Below are positions 17,521-25,694 of a stretch of 64,000 nucleotides of DNA, piece after piece. The translations under genes and the position numbers were made by a program. The notes beneath the pieces were generated by a model that saw only the letters and a list, made by a program, of their open reading frames with translations, ran no database searches and had not been told where the DNA came from. The first letter of the stretch is position 1, and every line of letters starts with the position of its first letter. The stretch is from NCBI RefSeq assembly GCF_026625745.1, contig NZ_CP113061.1, positions 1,947,501-2,011,500 of the forward strand. The letters are read 5' to 3'. The stretch comes from Asticcacaulis sp. SL142 (lineage in GTDB: Bacteria > Pseudomonadota > Alphaproteobacteria > Caulobacterales > Caulobacteraceae).

Positions 17521-20436
17521 CTATTTAAACCTGACCGTTACCGGTTTGCCGGAATAGCTGACGGTGCGGCTTACCTGCGCCGGTGCGCCACCGCTCGCAT
17601 TGGTGGGGTCTGCGATGACGATATTGAGTATCCGCGTCGGAACAAGGCCCGGATATGTCCCTTTGCGCGCGCCGATCGTCAGCGTGCGATCCGCATCATT
17701 CCAGACCAGTTGATAGGTGGCATATTCACCTTTTTCATAATCATAGGTCTCGTTGTCGTCTTCATAGATCGTGAAGGCGGCATCAGCGCCGGGATAGACG
17801 CGGACTTCATAGGGGGCTTCGGGCTTTTGCGTTGCATATTGCTGCACCGGGCCCATCGGCAGGATTGAACCGGCTCGGACATAAAGCGGGATAATATCCA
17901 GAGGCGCTTCGCGGGCCACGGTCTGGCCGCCTGTGAACGGCTGATGGGTGTAGAAATCGTACCAGTCACTACCCTTCGGCAGATAGGTTTCCATCTTCAG
18001 GTTCAGGGTTTTTTCGGCGGTTTCCAGACCGCGCAACTGTGTCGGCGTGCGCCAGGCCAGCCGCAGACCGCGATCATATTCACCCTGATAGTAGTCTATC
18101 CTGACCGGCAGGCTTTGCCCCTTTTTAAGCACACGTTTCACGCTTTTGTAGCGTTTGGGCCCATTCTTCCAGTCCTCAACAACCGTCTGCCCGTCGAGGA
18201 AGAGACGAAAGCCATCATCCCCTTCCAGCCCGATTTCGTACTCGCCGTCCTCAGGGGCGATAATCACCCCCTCCCATCGGGCCGAGAAGTGATCGAGGCT
18301 GGTAAGCCCCGCGGGCGGTTCCGCCAGAGGCGGCCCCGGCCAGTTCATATCGATCTGGGTATCGATGACCTTGCCTTTGGGCGTATCGAAAGCCTCACCG
18401 GCAAAATACTGGCCTTCGAGACCCGGTTGCCCGCCGTTTGTGCGCAGATAGGCCGCCGGAATGGTTTCGGCAGGCGGGTCGCCAAAGTGATACATCGGGC
18501 GGGTAACCGGATGAACCAGCAGTGACGGCCCAAACATGAAGGTGTCGCTGATAGCATGGGTCGCGCGGTCGTCGGGGAAGTCCATCGGCACGGCGCGCAT
18601 CAGGGTATAGCCCTCATCCGTCACCTTCCAGTTCAGGCTGTAGATATAGGGCAGCAGGCGGTAACGCAGATTGACGCTGCCGATGAGCGATTGATACATC
18701 TGCGGATCGAGATCCTTAAAGATGTACGGCTCGCGCTCGATGCTGGTGCCGTGGACGCGCATGATCGGGTTGAACGCAGCGTACTGGAACCAGCGCGCAA
18801 AAAGCTCACGGTAGGCCGGGTTTTGCTCGCCGCCCTGAAAATCATTGACGAAAAAGCCACCGGTATCCTGCGTCCAGTAGGGATTGCCGGTGATGGTGAC
18901 ATTGACACCGCCATCTATCTGTTCGGCCAGCGTCTTCCAGCTTGCCGAGTTGTCGCCGGACCATGAGGCGGCCCCGGTGCGCTGTGCACCCGCCCAGGCC
19001 GAGCGCGTCAGGGTGAAGACGCGCTTGTTGCTGGTCGCCCTCTGGCCGTCATAGGTGCCCTGGGTCGTCAGGAGCGTGTAGGGGTTGAGGTAGCGCGTGA
19101 AATCACCCAGGGCATTGGTGCCCAGGCCTTTGATGTCTCTGACAACCTCATCCGGATTGTGTACGGCCGTGCCGACCTCCACTTCGGTGCCATCCATCCA
19201 GAGCGCATCCACACCCTTGTCCAGCAGGCCCGTCTTGATGTGTTTGAAATAGATTTCACGGCCCTTAGGGCTGAAGGCGTCATAGATGCGCGCCTTTTTC
19301 GATATCCAGTGCAGCGGTTCAAAACGAAGACCGTTTGCATCAAGCTCTTTGGCCAGTTGCGTATCATTGCCCACCGACGGCCAGATCGAGATCATCAGCT
19401 TCATATTTAGGTCGTGAATATCGCGGATCACGCCCTCCGGATCAGGAAAGCGATCCTTGTCCCAGATCATGCCGCTCCAGGTACCGTCCTTGTCGGAGCC
19501 CCAGTATTGCCAGTCCTGCACAATGTAATCGAGTGGAAACTGCTCCTTGCGGAAGGTCTGCGCCACTTCAAGCAGGCGGTTTTGAGTCTGATAGCGTTCC
19601 TTACTCATAAACAGGCCAAACGCCTGCTTTGGGTACATGGGCGCTTGCCCCGTCAGATCACGATAGGCCGCCACGACCGCGTCCATATTGTCGCCGCCCA
19701 TGAAGTAATAATCGACGCCCCCCGGCGCACTTTCCGCCCACAGGGTCGCGCCGTCCGCATCGTCCCTGAACTTCATAACCGAATAGGTGTCCCACAGGAT
19801 GCCGTAGCGTTCTGACGACATCATCACAGGGATGATGATCCCGGTATTGGTCTGGACCAGAAGAAGTTCCTTGCCCCGGCGATTGAGTTCGCCCTCGCCG
19901 ACGAATCCAAAGCCGAAAATGCCTTCATCCGGCTTGAGGTTGAAGCTGTTGCTGACCTCATAGGTGGGCGCACCGGAAATCTCGACCGGCTTCAGGGTTT
20001 CGGGCTGGCGCGCACGCTCAGAAGTATAGACCTTGCCCGCCTCATCCGTGAACGTCAGGGCCCCGGAGCGCTTATCGACAACAATCGTTAGTTTCTTGGA
20101 TACGATAGTCAGGGCCGTTGCTGTTTCCCGGATGTCGAAGGCAATCGGGTCGGGCTTATCAATCACGACAAGGCTGGGCGCGGTCCAGAAGTTCTGGCCG
20201 AGGTTGGCGTTGACCCGCACCGCTTCGGGGCCGTAGAAAATGATATTTTTGGTGACACCTGCGTACCTTACCTGCACGCCATTCGTGAGGCGCGTGAAGG
20301 TAAACCCGGCCTCAGAGGGGGCCACCACACCCATGAGATGACCATTGGCATCCAGACCCGATGGGGCTGCGGCCAGAGCTACACCCGACATCAGAGCCAG
20401 TGCTGATATACAACCCATCAGGATGGCTGGTTTCAT
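17521..20436 (-). CDS. GH31 alpha-xylosidase/alpha-glucosidase with PA14 insert
   Basis: A 971-residue exported enzyme (Sec signal MKPAILMGCISALALMSGVALA). After the N-terminal beta-sandwich comes the GH31 barrel, with the nucleophile Asp in DALWMDGTE near residue 415 and the acid/base Asp in ASWSGDNSASW near 494. A PA14-like module lies at about 690-830 (ISDTFMFGPSLLVHP precedes it, EDGEYEIGLEGDDGFRLFL is inside it). GH31 plus PA14 is the layout of xyloglucan-active alpha-xylosidases such as Cellvibrio Xyl31A, which strip xylose from xyloglucan oligosaccharides. A strong ribosome site (AAGGAAA) supports the start. It sits 22 bases after the fucosidase remnant. Confidence 0.92.
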   Translation of the reverse strand: MKPAILMGCISALALMSGVALAAAPSGLDANGHLMGVVAPSEAGFTFTRLTNGVQVRYAGVTKNIIFYGPEAVRVNANLGQNFWTAPSLVVIDKPDPIAFDIRETATALTIVSKKLTIVVDKRSGALTFTDEAGKVYTSERARQPETLKPVEISGAPTYEVSNSFNLKPDEGIFGFGFVGEGELNRRGKELLLVQTNTGIIIPVMMSSERYGILWDTYSVMKFRDDADGATLWAESAPGGVDYYFMGGDNMDAVVAAYRDLTGQAPMYPKQAFGLFMSKERYQTQNRLLEVAQTFRKEQFPLDYIVQDWQYWGSDKDGTWSGMIWDKDRFPDPEGVIRDIHDLNMKLMISIWPSVGNDTQLAKELDANGLRFEPLHWISKKARIYDAFSPKGREIYFKHIKTGLLDKGVDALWMDGTEVEVGTAVHNPDEVVRDIKGLGTNALGDFTRYLNPYTLLTTQGTYDGQRATSNKRVFTLTRSAWAGAQRTGAASWSGDNSASWKTLAEQIDGGVNVTITGNPYWTQDTGGFFVNDFQGGEQNPAYRELFARWFQYAAFNPIMRVHGTSIEREPYIFKDLDPQMYQSLIGSVNLRYRLLPYIYSLNWKVTDEGYTLMRAVPMDFPDDRATHAISDTFMFGPSLLVHPVTRPMYHFGDPPAETIPAAYLRTNGGQPGLEGQYFAGEAFDTPKGKVIDTQIDMNWPGPPLAEPPAGLTSLDHFSARWEGVIIAPEDGEYEIGLEGDDGFRLFLDGQTVVEDWKNGPKRYKSVKRVLKKGQSLPVRIDYYQGEYDRGLRLAWRTPTQLRGLETAEKTLNLKMETYLPKGSDWYDFYTHQPFTGGQTVAREAPLDIIPLYVRAGSILPMGPVQQYATQKPEAPYEVRVYPGADAAFTIYEDDNETYDYEKGEYATYQLVWNDADRTLTIGARKGTYPGLVPTRILNIVIADPTNASGGAPAQVSRTVSYSGKPVTVRFK

Positions 20437-20458
20437 TTTAGCGTTTCCTTTTTCCGGT

Positions 20459-20638
20459 TCAGACCATACCTTGGCCGGTGATTTTGAGCACAGGCGTGAA
20501 GGCCGGTTTTACGTCTGGTAATTTGACCGTCAGACCGTCCATACCCAGTTCAAACGGCACCGAATCATAGCCCAGAAACTCGACCTGCGCTATCCTGCCC
20601 TTACGCTGTGCCGAGAGCCTTCCGCCACTGGGAACGCT
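20459..20638 (-). pseudogene. Remnant of a GH29 alpha-L-fucosidase (C-terminal tail only)
   Basis: Fifty-nine sense codons sit between the GH9 stop and the GH31 start, in the same frame as GH9 and directly after its TAG. The reading is SVPSGGRLSAQRKGRIAQV, then EFLGYDSVPFELGMDGLTV, then KLPDVKPAFTPVLKITG and a stop. The pattern of xxVxxLGxD, a DGLxVxLP strand and a terminal PVLKI is that of the small C-terminal beta domain of GH29 alpha-L-fucosidases. No start codon with a ribosome site and no catalytic domain remain. I infer a deletion that removed a fucosidase gene between GH9 and GH31 and left its last 60 codons. Confidence 0.7.
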
Positions 20639-22684
20639 CTAAACAAACCGGGACAACAGGCGGATATAGGCCACCTGATAGCCGTTGGAGTTTTCCGTGA
20701 TTGGCCATGAGTTCAGCGGCCAGGCGGTATTGAAGTCCTTGTAGGATTTTTGCCCCGGCTGGCCATAAGGTGGAGATGGCCGCGTGGTGCCACACTGCGA
20801 ACTGATCGAAGGACAACGGTCACCCCAGTTCCACTGGCCCTTATTCGGACCACCGGGCAGGAAGCCGGGAGGCGGGCCGTAAGCGGAGGTAGCCGCGCTG
20901 TCCCACGGGGTGCCATCAAAGAACCAGAAGTGCCAGATCTCGTTGGCTGATTTTTCCGCCCCAAGACTGGACATATTGGTCAGGTAGCACAGGCCCAGCG
21001 GGTTCACGCCGTGCAGGTAATGGATGTAGTGCGCGGCGGCATTCAGATTTTCCGTCGCTGTATGGGCGGTACCCAGATTGTGGGTGTTCAGTGTGGTGAA
21101 TATCAGGCCCGTATTGGCTTTGACCGAATTGCTGCCCCAGATATAGTCAAAGATAAAGGCGTAGTACGGATCGGCCTTAGTGGTAATCTTGCCCCACACA
21201 TATTCGCCATTGGCCCCGTTGACGTAATGGGCTCGGATCGAATTAGCGACCGTAGTCGTGGCTCCCGGCAGGCTGGCATAGTAGAGCAGGGCATCCTGCA
21301 TCCCGGTTTCATAGGCCGTCACATAGTTGCCGTATCGGACCAGATTAGCCTCATCGTAGTTCGCATCGACGAAATCGCGGTACACGCTGCTGCCCGTCAA
21401 AGCGTACAGATAGATCGCTGCCTGCAGCTTGGCCATCAGACGCCCGCGATCATCGGTTTCCTGCTGTCCGGCCCCCAGCCCCTGAGAGCCGTAGGCCGCA
21501 TCATTGTTCTGGAACAGCACATTGGGGTTGGCCACCGCCCACGTCCAGGCGCGTTCGGCACGGATGCGCAGATCTGCGGCATAGGTGGAAAGCGCGGGAA
21601 AACCCGCCAGAATTTTTGCCCCAAGCGCCAAAGCCCCGGCAGTACTGAGCGTGGCGGAGGTGCTGGCCGGACCATAATAGCTGGGGGTTGTAATGGAAGA
21701 CGGCGGGCTGCCGCCGCCGAGGCCGACGATAGACAGGACGGCGTCACCACCGGCCCCGTCCTGCATTTTTTTCAGCCAGTCAAGGCCCCACCTGGCTTCG
21801 TCAATGATGTCAGGGATGCCGTTGCCGGATTCGGGGATGTTGTAATCATCGCCCCAGACGGTCGGATTTTCGAAATAGGCATAGAGCAGCGCCGTCACAT
21901 AGCCCGCCGCCCAGCTGGTATATTTGTTCGCATCCCCGGCGTCATACCAGCCGCCCGACAGATCGCGCTCGGTCGAGGGATCAGCCTGTGCCGTAAACAG
22001 GCGCGCGTTTCGGTCCTGACCCGGCCCGACATGCGATGCGCCATCCGCCCAGTTGGCCCCGGCATGGGTCGCCAGCTTTACCTGACCGGCGCGCTGATAG
22101 TAGAAAGTACGCACCGCCGCCTTAAGCACGGGCAGGTAAACATCTGCCGCGATCTTGAAGGTGTAGGACTTCACATTGCGCTGGGTGTCGCGGATAAAAT
22201 ACTCACCCGGTGTCGTCACGCTGCTGAAGTCAAAGTGCCAGGCCTTGTCGCCAGAGCTGGGGTCGGTCGCCCCGCCGTTCCACGCTGTCAGCCCGCCCGT
22301 AAACACAACCGCATTGGTCGCGGCGTTCACGACGTCATAGACCGTGCCGGGTGCAAAGGAATCGGCCGCATCGAAGCTGACAATCGGGTCGCCCTGCGAT
22401 GTGGTGCCCAGATTATCACTCTGCGGGTCACGCACGACTGCAATCTTGGCTTGCCCCGGCAGATAACCGAACTGATCAACGACGATCGGGATGCCATTCG
22501 TCATGGTTGTCGGCTGGACGACCGGCGCAATTGACGATGAAGATGAAGATGACGATGAAGAACCGCCGCCGGAACTGCCGCCACCGCCGCCCCCACCGCC
22601 ACAACTGATCAGGCTGAGCGGCACCAGTGAGGCACCGGCAGCCAGCAAAAATCTGCGGCGGTTGCTGTTGGATAGTGTTGTCAT
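20639..22684 (-). CDS. GH9 endoglucanase, Tat-signal lipoprotein
   Basis: A 681-residue GH9 enzyme. The N-terminus has a twin-arginine motif (NRRRFLLAAGA) leading to a lipobox (SLISCGG), then a Gly/Ser-rich linker (about 30-52) that would hold the enzyme away from the membrane. An Ig-like domain follows (about 63-180), then the (alpha/alpha)6 catalytic domain with the base Asp in GGWYDAGD near 247 and the acid Glu in ITENSNGYQ near 667. GH9 enzymes cut beta-1,4-glucans, including xyloglucan for some members. The enzyme is complete at its C-terminus, and the fucosidase remnant follows its stop in frame. It is the second endo-acting enzyme of this locus. Confidence 0.92.
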   Translation of the reverse strand: MTTLSNSNRRRFLLAAGASLVPLSLISCGGGGGGGGSSGGGSSSSSSSSSSIAPVVQPTTMTNGIPIVVDQFGYLPGQAKIAVVRDPQSDNLGTTSQGDPIVSFDAADSFAPGTVYDVVNAATNAVVFTGGLTAWNGGATDPSSGDKAWHFDFSSVTTPGEYFIRDTQRNVKSYTFKIAADVYLPVLKAAVRTFYYQRAGQVKLATHAGANWADGASHVGPGQDRNARLFTAQADPSTERDLSGGWYDAGDANKYTSWAAGYVTALLYAYFENPTVWGDDYNIPESGNGIPDIIDEARWGLDWLKKMQDGAGGDAVLSIVGLGGGSPPSSITTPSYYGPASTSATLSTAGALALGAKILAGFPALSTYAADLRIRAERAWTWAVANPNVLFQNNDAAYGSQGLGAGQQETDDRGRLMAKLQAAIYLYALTGSSVYRDFVDANYDEANLVRYGNYVTAYETGMQDALLYYASLPGATTTVANSIRAHYVNGANGEYVWGKITTKADPYYAFIFDYIWGSNSVKANTGLIFTTLNTHNLGTAHTATENLNAAAHYIHYLHGVNPLGLCYLTNMSSLGAEKSANEIWHFWFFDGTPWDSAATSAYGPPPGFLPGGPNKGQWNWGDRCPSISSQCGTTRPSPPYGQPGQKSYKDFNTAWPLNSWPITENSNGYQVAYIRLLSRFV

Positions 22685-22728
22685 TTTGTGGTTTCCGTCC
22701 CCTTTGCATTGGCTTGAAGCCGCCGCAG

Positions 22729-23955
22729 TTATTTTTTGCCAGCCCCGATCAGGAGTGCGTTTAGCCCTTGCGGATCACGTAAGGCCTGCGTGCGCCGGTC
22801 GATCAGGTCGCCGGTATCCCACAGGAACGGCACCACACCATTCTCGAGGGCCATCTGGGTGACATAGGCCAGCCAGTAATTGCGCGACGCCAGATGCTTT
22901 TCCAGATCGAACGGGCCTTTGCGAGTCATGGCACCGTATTCCCCAAGAATGACGGGAATGCCCTTATCCGTGAACAGGCGCTTCAGAATCGCCATCTGTT
23001 CATCGACCGTATCTTCCTCGCCCCAGGTCGCATTGCGTTCCGGCTCCAGTGTGGAGTGGAAGTCCTTGCCCCAGTAGTAGAACATCTTGCCCCAGCTCGC
23101 GTCCTCGCTGATGATCGCAAATTGTGCGGGGGTGTAGTAATGGGCTTCGACCATCAGCCGATCTGGCACGGTGTCGGCCGGCATCTTGTTCCAGAGAGGC
23201 TCTGCAAGCTCGATATTGGTTTCGGCCAACTGCAGGACAAGCGTGCGGTATGCATTTTTGCCACCCGTCGACCTTACGGTATCAACGAAGGTCTGATGGT
23301 AGGCATAAAGCACCTCCATCTGCTCAGCGGTTTTGCAGTTGGGCTCATTGGCGCTGGCGAAAATCAGCCGCTCGTCATAGTCACGCAGGTGGGTGGCAAT
23401 CTGCTCCCAGAAGGCGCGCTGCTTGGGGATGACCCGGTCTCTGGCCGCGACGGTGACGTTGTTTTCCAGCCAGCCGCCGTCCCAGTGAATATTGAGCACG
23501 ACATACATGTCGGCATTGATGCAATACTGGACGACCGTCTTGACGCGGTTAAGCCAGTCCTCGCTGATTTTCGCCGTTTTCTGATCGGCGTACTGGTTCC
23601 AGGCACACGGCAGGCGTATCGCGTCGAACCCTCTGGCCTTGACAGCATTCACCAGAGCCTGACTGATGTCCGGGTTGCCCCAGGCGTTTTCGCCCCCAAT
23701 GGCTTCAAGCGTATTGCCGATATTGAAGCCAAGCTTTATGCGCGCGGCGATCTGAATTGCCTTGCTGGCCATGCTGCTGGCATCGGGTGCCAGCGGACGG
23801 GTATTGTAGCTGGGATAGACTACAGGCGCACCCATTGAGCGCTGAGCAGCCCCTGGCTCTGCGCCGCGCGCAAGGCTGGCAAACGTCATGGGCACAAGGG
23901 CTGCCCCCGCCGCCAACATGAACTTGCGGCGATGGGGATCAATGGGGTTCGTCAT
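22729..23955 (-). CDS. GH5 endo-glucanase (probably xyloglucan-active)
   Basis: A protein of about 408 residues with a Tat signal (HRRKFMLAAGAALVPMTFASL) and one GH5 barrel. The acid/base Glu is in ASANEPNC and the nucleophile Glu in VILGEYGAM; KLGFNIGNTLEA at the N-terminal side and LNIHWDGGW are also typical, and point to subfamily GH5_4, which contains xyloglucanases. I use ATG 23955 because AGGA lies 8 bases upstream; ATG 23964 is an alternative. It is transcribed between GH39 and GH9, with 29- and 44-base gaps. It would make the first cuts in the backbone. Confidence 0.9.
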   Translation of the reverse strand: MTNPIDPHRRKFMLAAGAALVPMTFASLARGAEPGAAQRSMGAPVVYPSYNTRPLAPDASSMASKAIQIAARIKLGFNIGNTLEAIGGENAWGNPDISQALVNAVKARGFDAIRLPCAWNQYADQKTAKISEDWLNRVKTVVQYCINADMYVVLNIHWDGGWLENNVTVAARDRVIPKQRAFWEQIATHLRDYDERLIFASANEPNCKTAEQMEVLYAYHQTFVDTVRSTGGKNAYRTLVLQLAETNIELAEPLWNKMPADTVPDRLMVEAHYYTPAQFAIISEDASWGKMFYYWGKDFHSTLEPERNATWGEEDTVDEQMAILKRLFTDKGIPVILGEYGAMTRKGPFDLEKHLASRNYWLAYVTQMALENGVVPFLWDTGDLIDRRTQALRDPQGLNALLIGAGKK

Positions 23956-23984
23956 GTTCGTCATCCTGCGTATGCCTGATGGGC

Positions 23985-25568
23985 TCACCCCAGCGGGGTG
24001 AGCTTGACCAGCACGACATCGTTCGTGTTCATCGCCACCCTGACCTCGGCCGTTCCATCGCGGCCAACCGTCACCACACGCTCGGTTTCGGGCAGGTCGC
24101 GGGTCGCGTCCTGCAGCTTTGCCAGTTGCGCGGGCGTCAGTTCCTGGGGCGAGCCCATTTCAATCCACAGAGATTGGGCATCGTTCTTTTTGTAACCTGT
24201 CCGGTTGATTTTGAGCGCGAATTTGCCGGGGGTCAGGCCCGTCAGGCTCAGTTTCACCGGCTCGGATTTGCGGTTGGGCACCAGCTTGCTGAAGAAGGTG
24301 CCATTGCTCCTGCCCTTCTGATCCGGCAACTGGAAGTCCCACAGAACCGCCGCAACCGACTGGCCATCGACAGCCGCCCAGACCTGCGCGTCTGTGGTGG
24401 GGATTTCCATACCCTTCAACGCGTTAAGGTATTTATAGGTGAACCATGACGCCTTGCGCACGCCGTCCTTAGTCATCAGACCAAAACCGCCGTGGAAGGG
24501 GCCGCCCGGAGGGCCCGGTTCTTCGAACAGGTCGGAATAAACCCAGTAGCTCATGCCCTGAGCCACGCCCTGAACGCCCCGAACCTTGCTGACGATATAG
24601 GGGGCGGCGACATAGGAATCGTGGCTGATGTCACGCGGATTGTAGCTGGTGCTCCATTCCGTAAAGTACAGCGGCGTACCGGGCAAATGCGAAGCTTCGA
24701 TCTCGGCCCGAACCTTTTTAACATCACCGATGACGGCGTTGGGGTTCTTCGACAACTGGAGGTCCATCTTGCCTTCTTCGTCGAGATAGCCATAGTCGAC
24801 GCCGTAGGTGTGGGTGGTGACGAAATCGACCGGCGTATTGGTCGCCTTGGCATAGGCCATCAGTTCGGGCACCCACGCCGCACCGGCGGTCGACGGGCCG
24901 CCGACACGAAGCTTAGGATCGACGGCCTTAAGCGTGCGGGCGGTGACGCCATAAAGCGCGAAATAAGCCTCCTGATCGGCAAACCGCCAGAAACCATCAA
25001 GGTTCGGCTCGTTCCACACCTCGAAATACCATGTGCGTACTTCTTCGAGGCCATAGCGGGCGATCAGGTGACGCGCAAAGGCATCGATCAGATGCTCCCA
25101 CATGTCGAGACGCGGGTGGGAGACATTACCCTTCCAGTAAAAGATCGTCTGATCCGCCGACTTCATAGCCGAAGGGGTGAAGCCCAGCTCAATGAACGGC
25201 CGGATGCCCATCTTCAGGAAGCGGTCGTACATATAGTCAATCTTGGTCCAGTCATAGACGACCTTATTGTCGACCAGTTTCACCGTGCCCAAGTCGTCGT
25301 GGAAGATGTCGTGGAAGCGGATGTAGCGGAACCCCAGCTCATCCACGGCGGTTTCAAGCTGCGCCAGATTGGCTTCGCGAATGGTTGTGCCGGAATAGTC
25401 TGCGCCAACGGACAAATCGAAGAAGCGATCAACCGGCGTAGTCGCTTTGGTAAGATCAAGCGTGGCCTGCCGCGCAACACGGCCTTGCGCCATGGCACCA
25501 GAAGCGGATGTCGCCGCCGTTAGCGCTATCATCGATGCAAAGGTTCTTCGGGAAAGATTGAAGGTCAT
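23985..25568 (-). CDS. GH39 glycosidase (beta-xylosidase-like)
   Basis: A 527-residue exported enzyme (Tat-type start LSRRTFASMIALTAATSASG, cleavage after AMAQ). The GH39 barrel has the acid/base Glu in WYFEVWNEPNLDGFW near residue 184 and the nucleophile Glu in PLYFTEWSTSYNPRD near 298. A C-terminal beta domain follows (about 410-527). Known GH39 enzymes are retaining beta-xylosidases or alpha-L-iduronidases, with some arabinosidases. In this setting removal of terminal pentoses from side chains is likely, but specificity cannot be read directly. It is part of the same minus-strand operon. Confidence 0.88.
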   Translation of the reverse strand: MTFNLSRRTFASMIALTAATSASGAMAQGRVARQATLDLTKATTPVDRFFDLSVGADYSGTTIREANLAQLETAVDELGFRYIRFHDIFHDDLGTVKLVDNKVVYDWTKIDYMYDRFLKMGIRPFIELGFTPSAMKSADQTIFYWKGNVSHPRLDMWEHLIDAFARHLIARYGLEEVRTWYFEVWNEPNLDGFWRFADQEAYFALYGVTARTLKAVDPKLRVGGPSTAGAAWVPELMAYAKATNTPVDFVTTHTYGVDYGYLDEEGKMDLQLSKNPNAVIGDVKKVRAEIEASHLPGTPLYFTEWSTSYNPRDISHDSYVAAPYIVSKVRGVQGVAQGMSYWVYSDLFEEPGPPGGPFHGGFGLMTKDGVRKASWFTYKYLNALKGMEIPTTDAQVWAAVDGQSVAAVLWDFQLPDQKGRSNGTFFSKLVPNRKSEPVKLSLTGLTPGKFALKINRTGYKKNDAQSLWIEMGSPQELTPAQLAKLQDATRDLPETERVVTVGRDGTAEVRVAMNTNDVVLVKLTPLG

Positions 25569-25694
25569 GTTAGCTATTCCGATATAAGGACTAATATTTC
25601 ACGGTCTTGCATTTCACGGGCGGGGGCAAAAGAGGCTCAGGACGACGCCATCGCATCATTGAAATGGTTCACCCTGAGCCATTGTGGTAGATAC

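Noticed and set aside
21011-22534. 507-codon plus-strand ORF opposite GH9
   Set aside because: It is the complement of a complete GH9 with both catalytic motifs, and shows no domain of its own.
24492-25523. 343-codon plus-strand ORF opposite GH39
   Set aside because: It lies fully inside GH39 on the other strand; composition is typical of a shadow.
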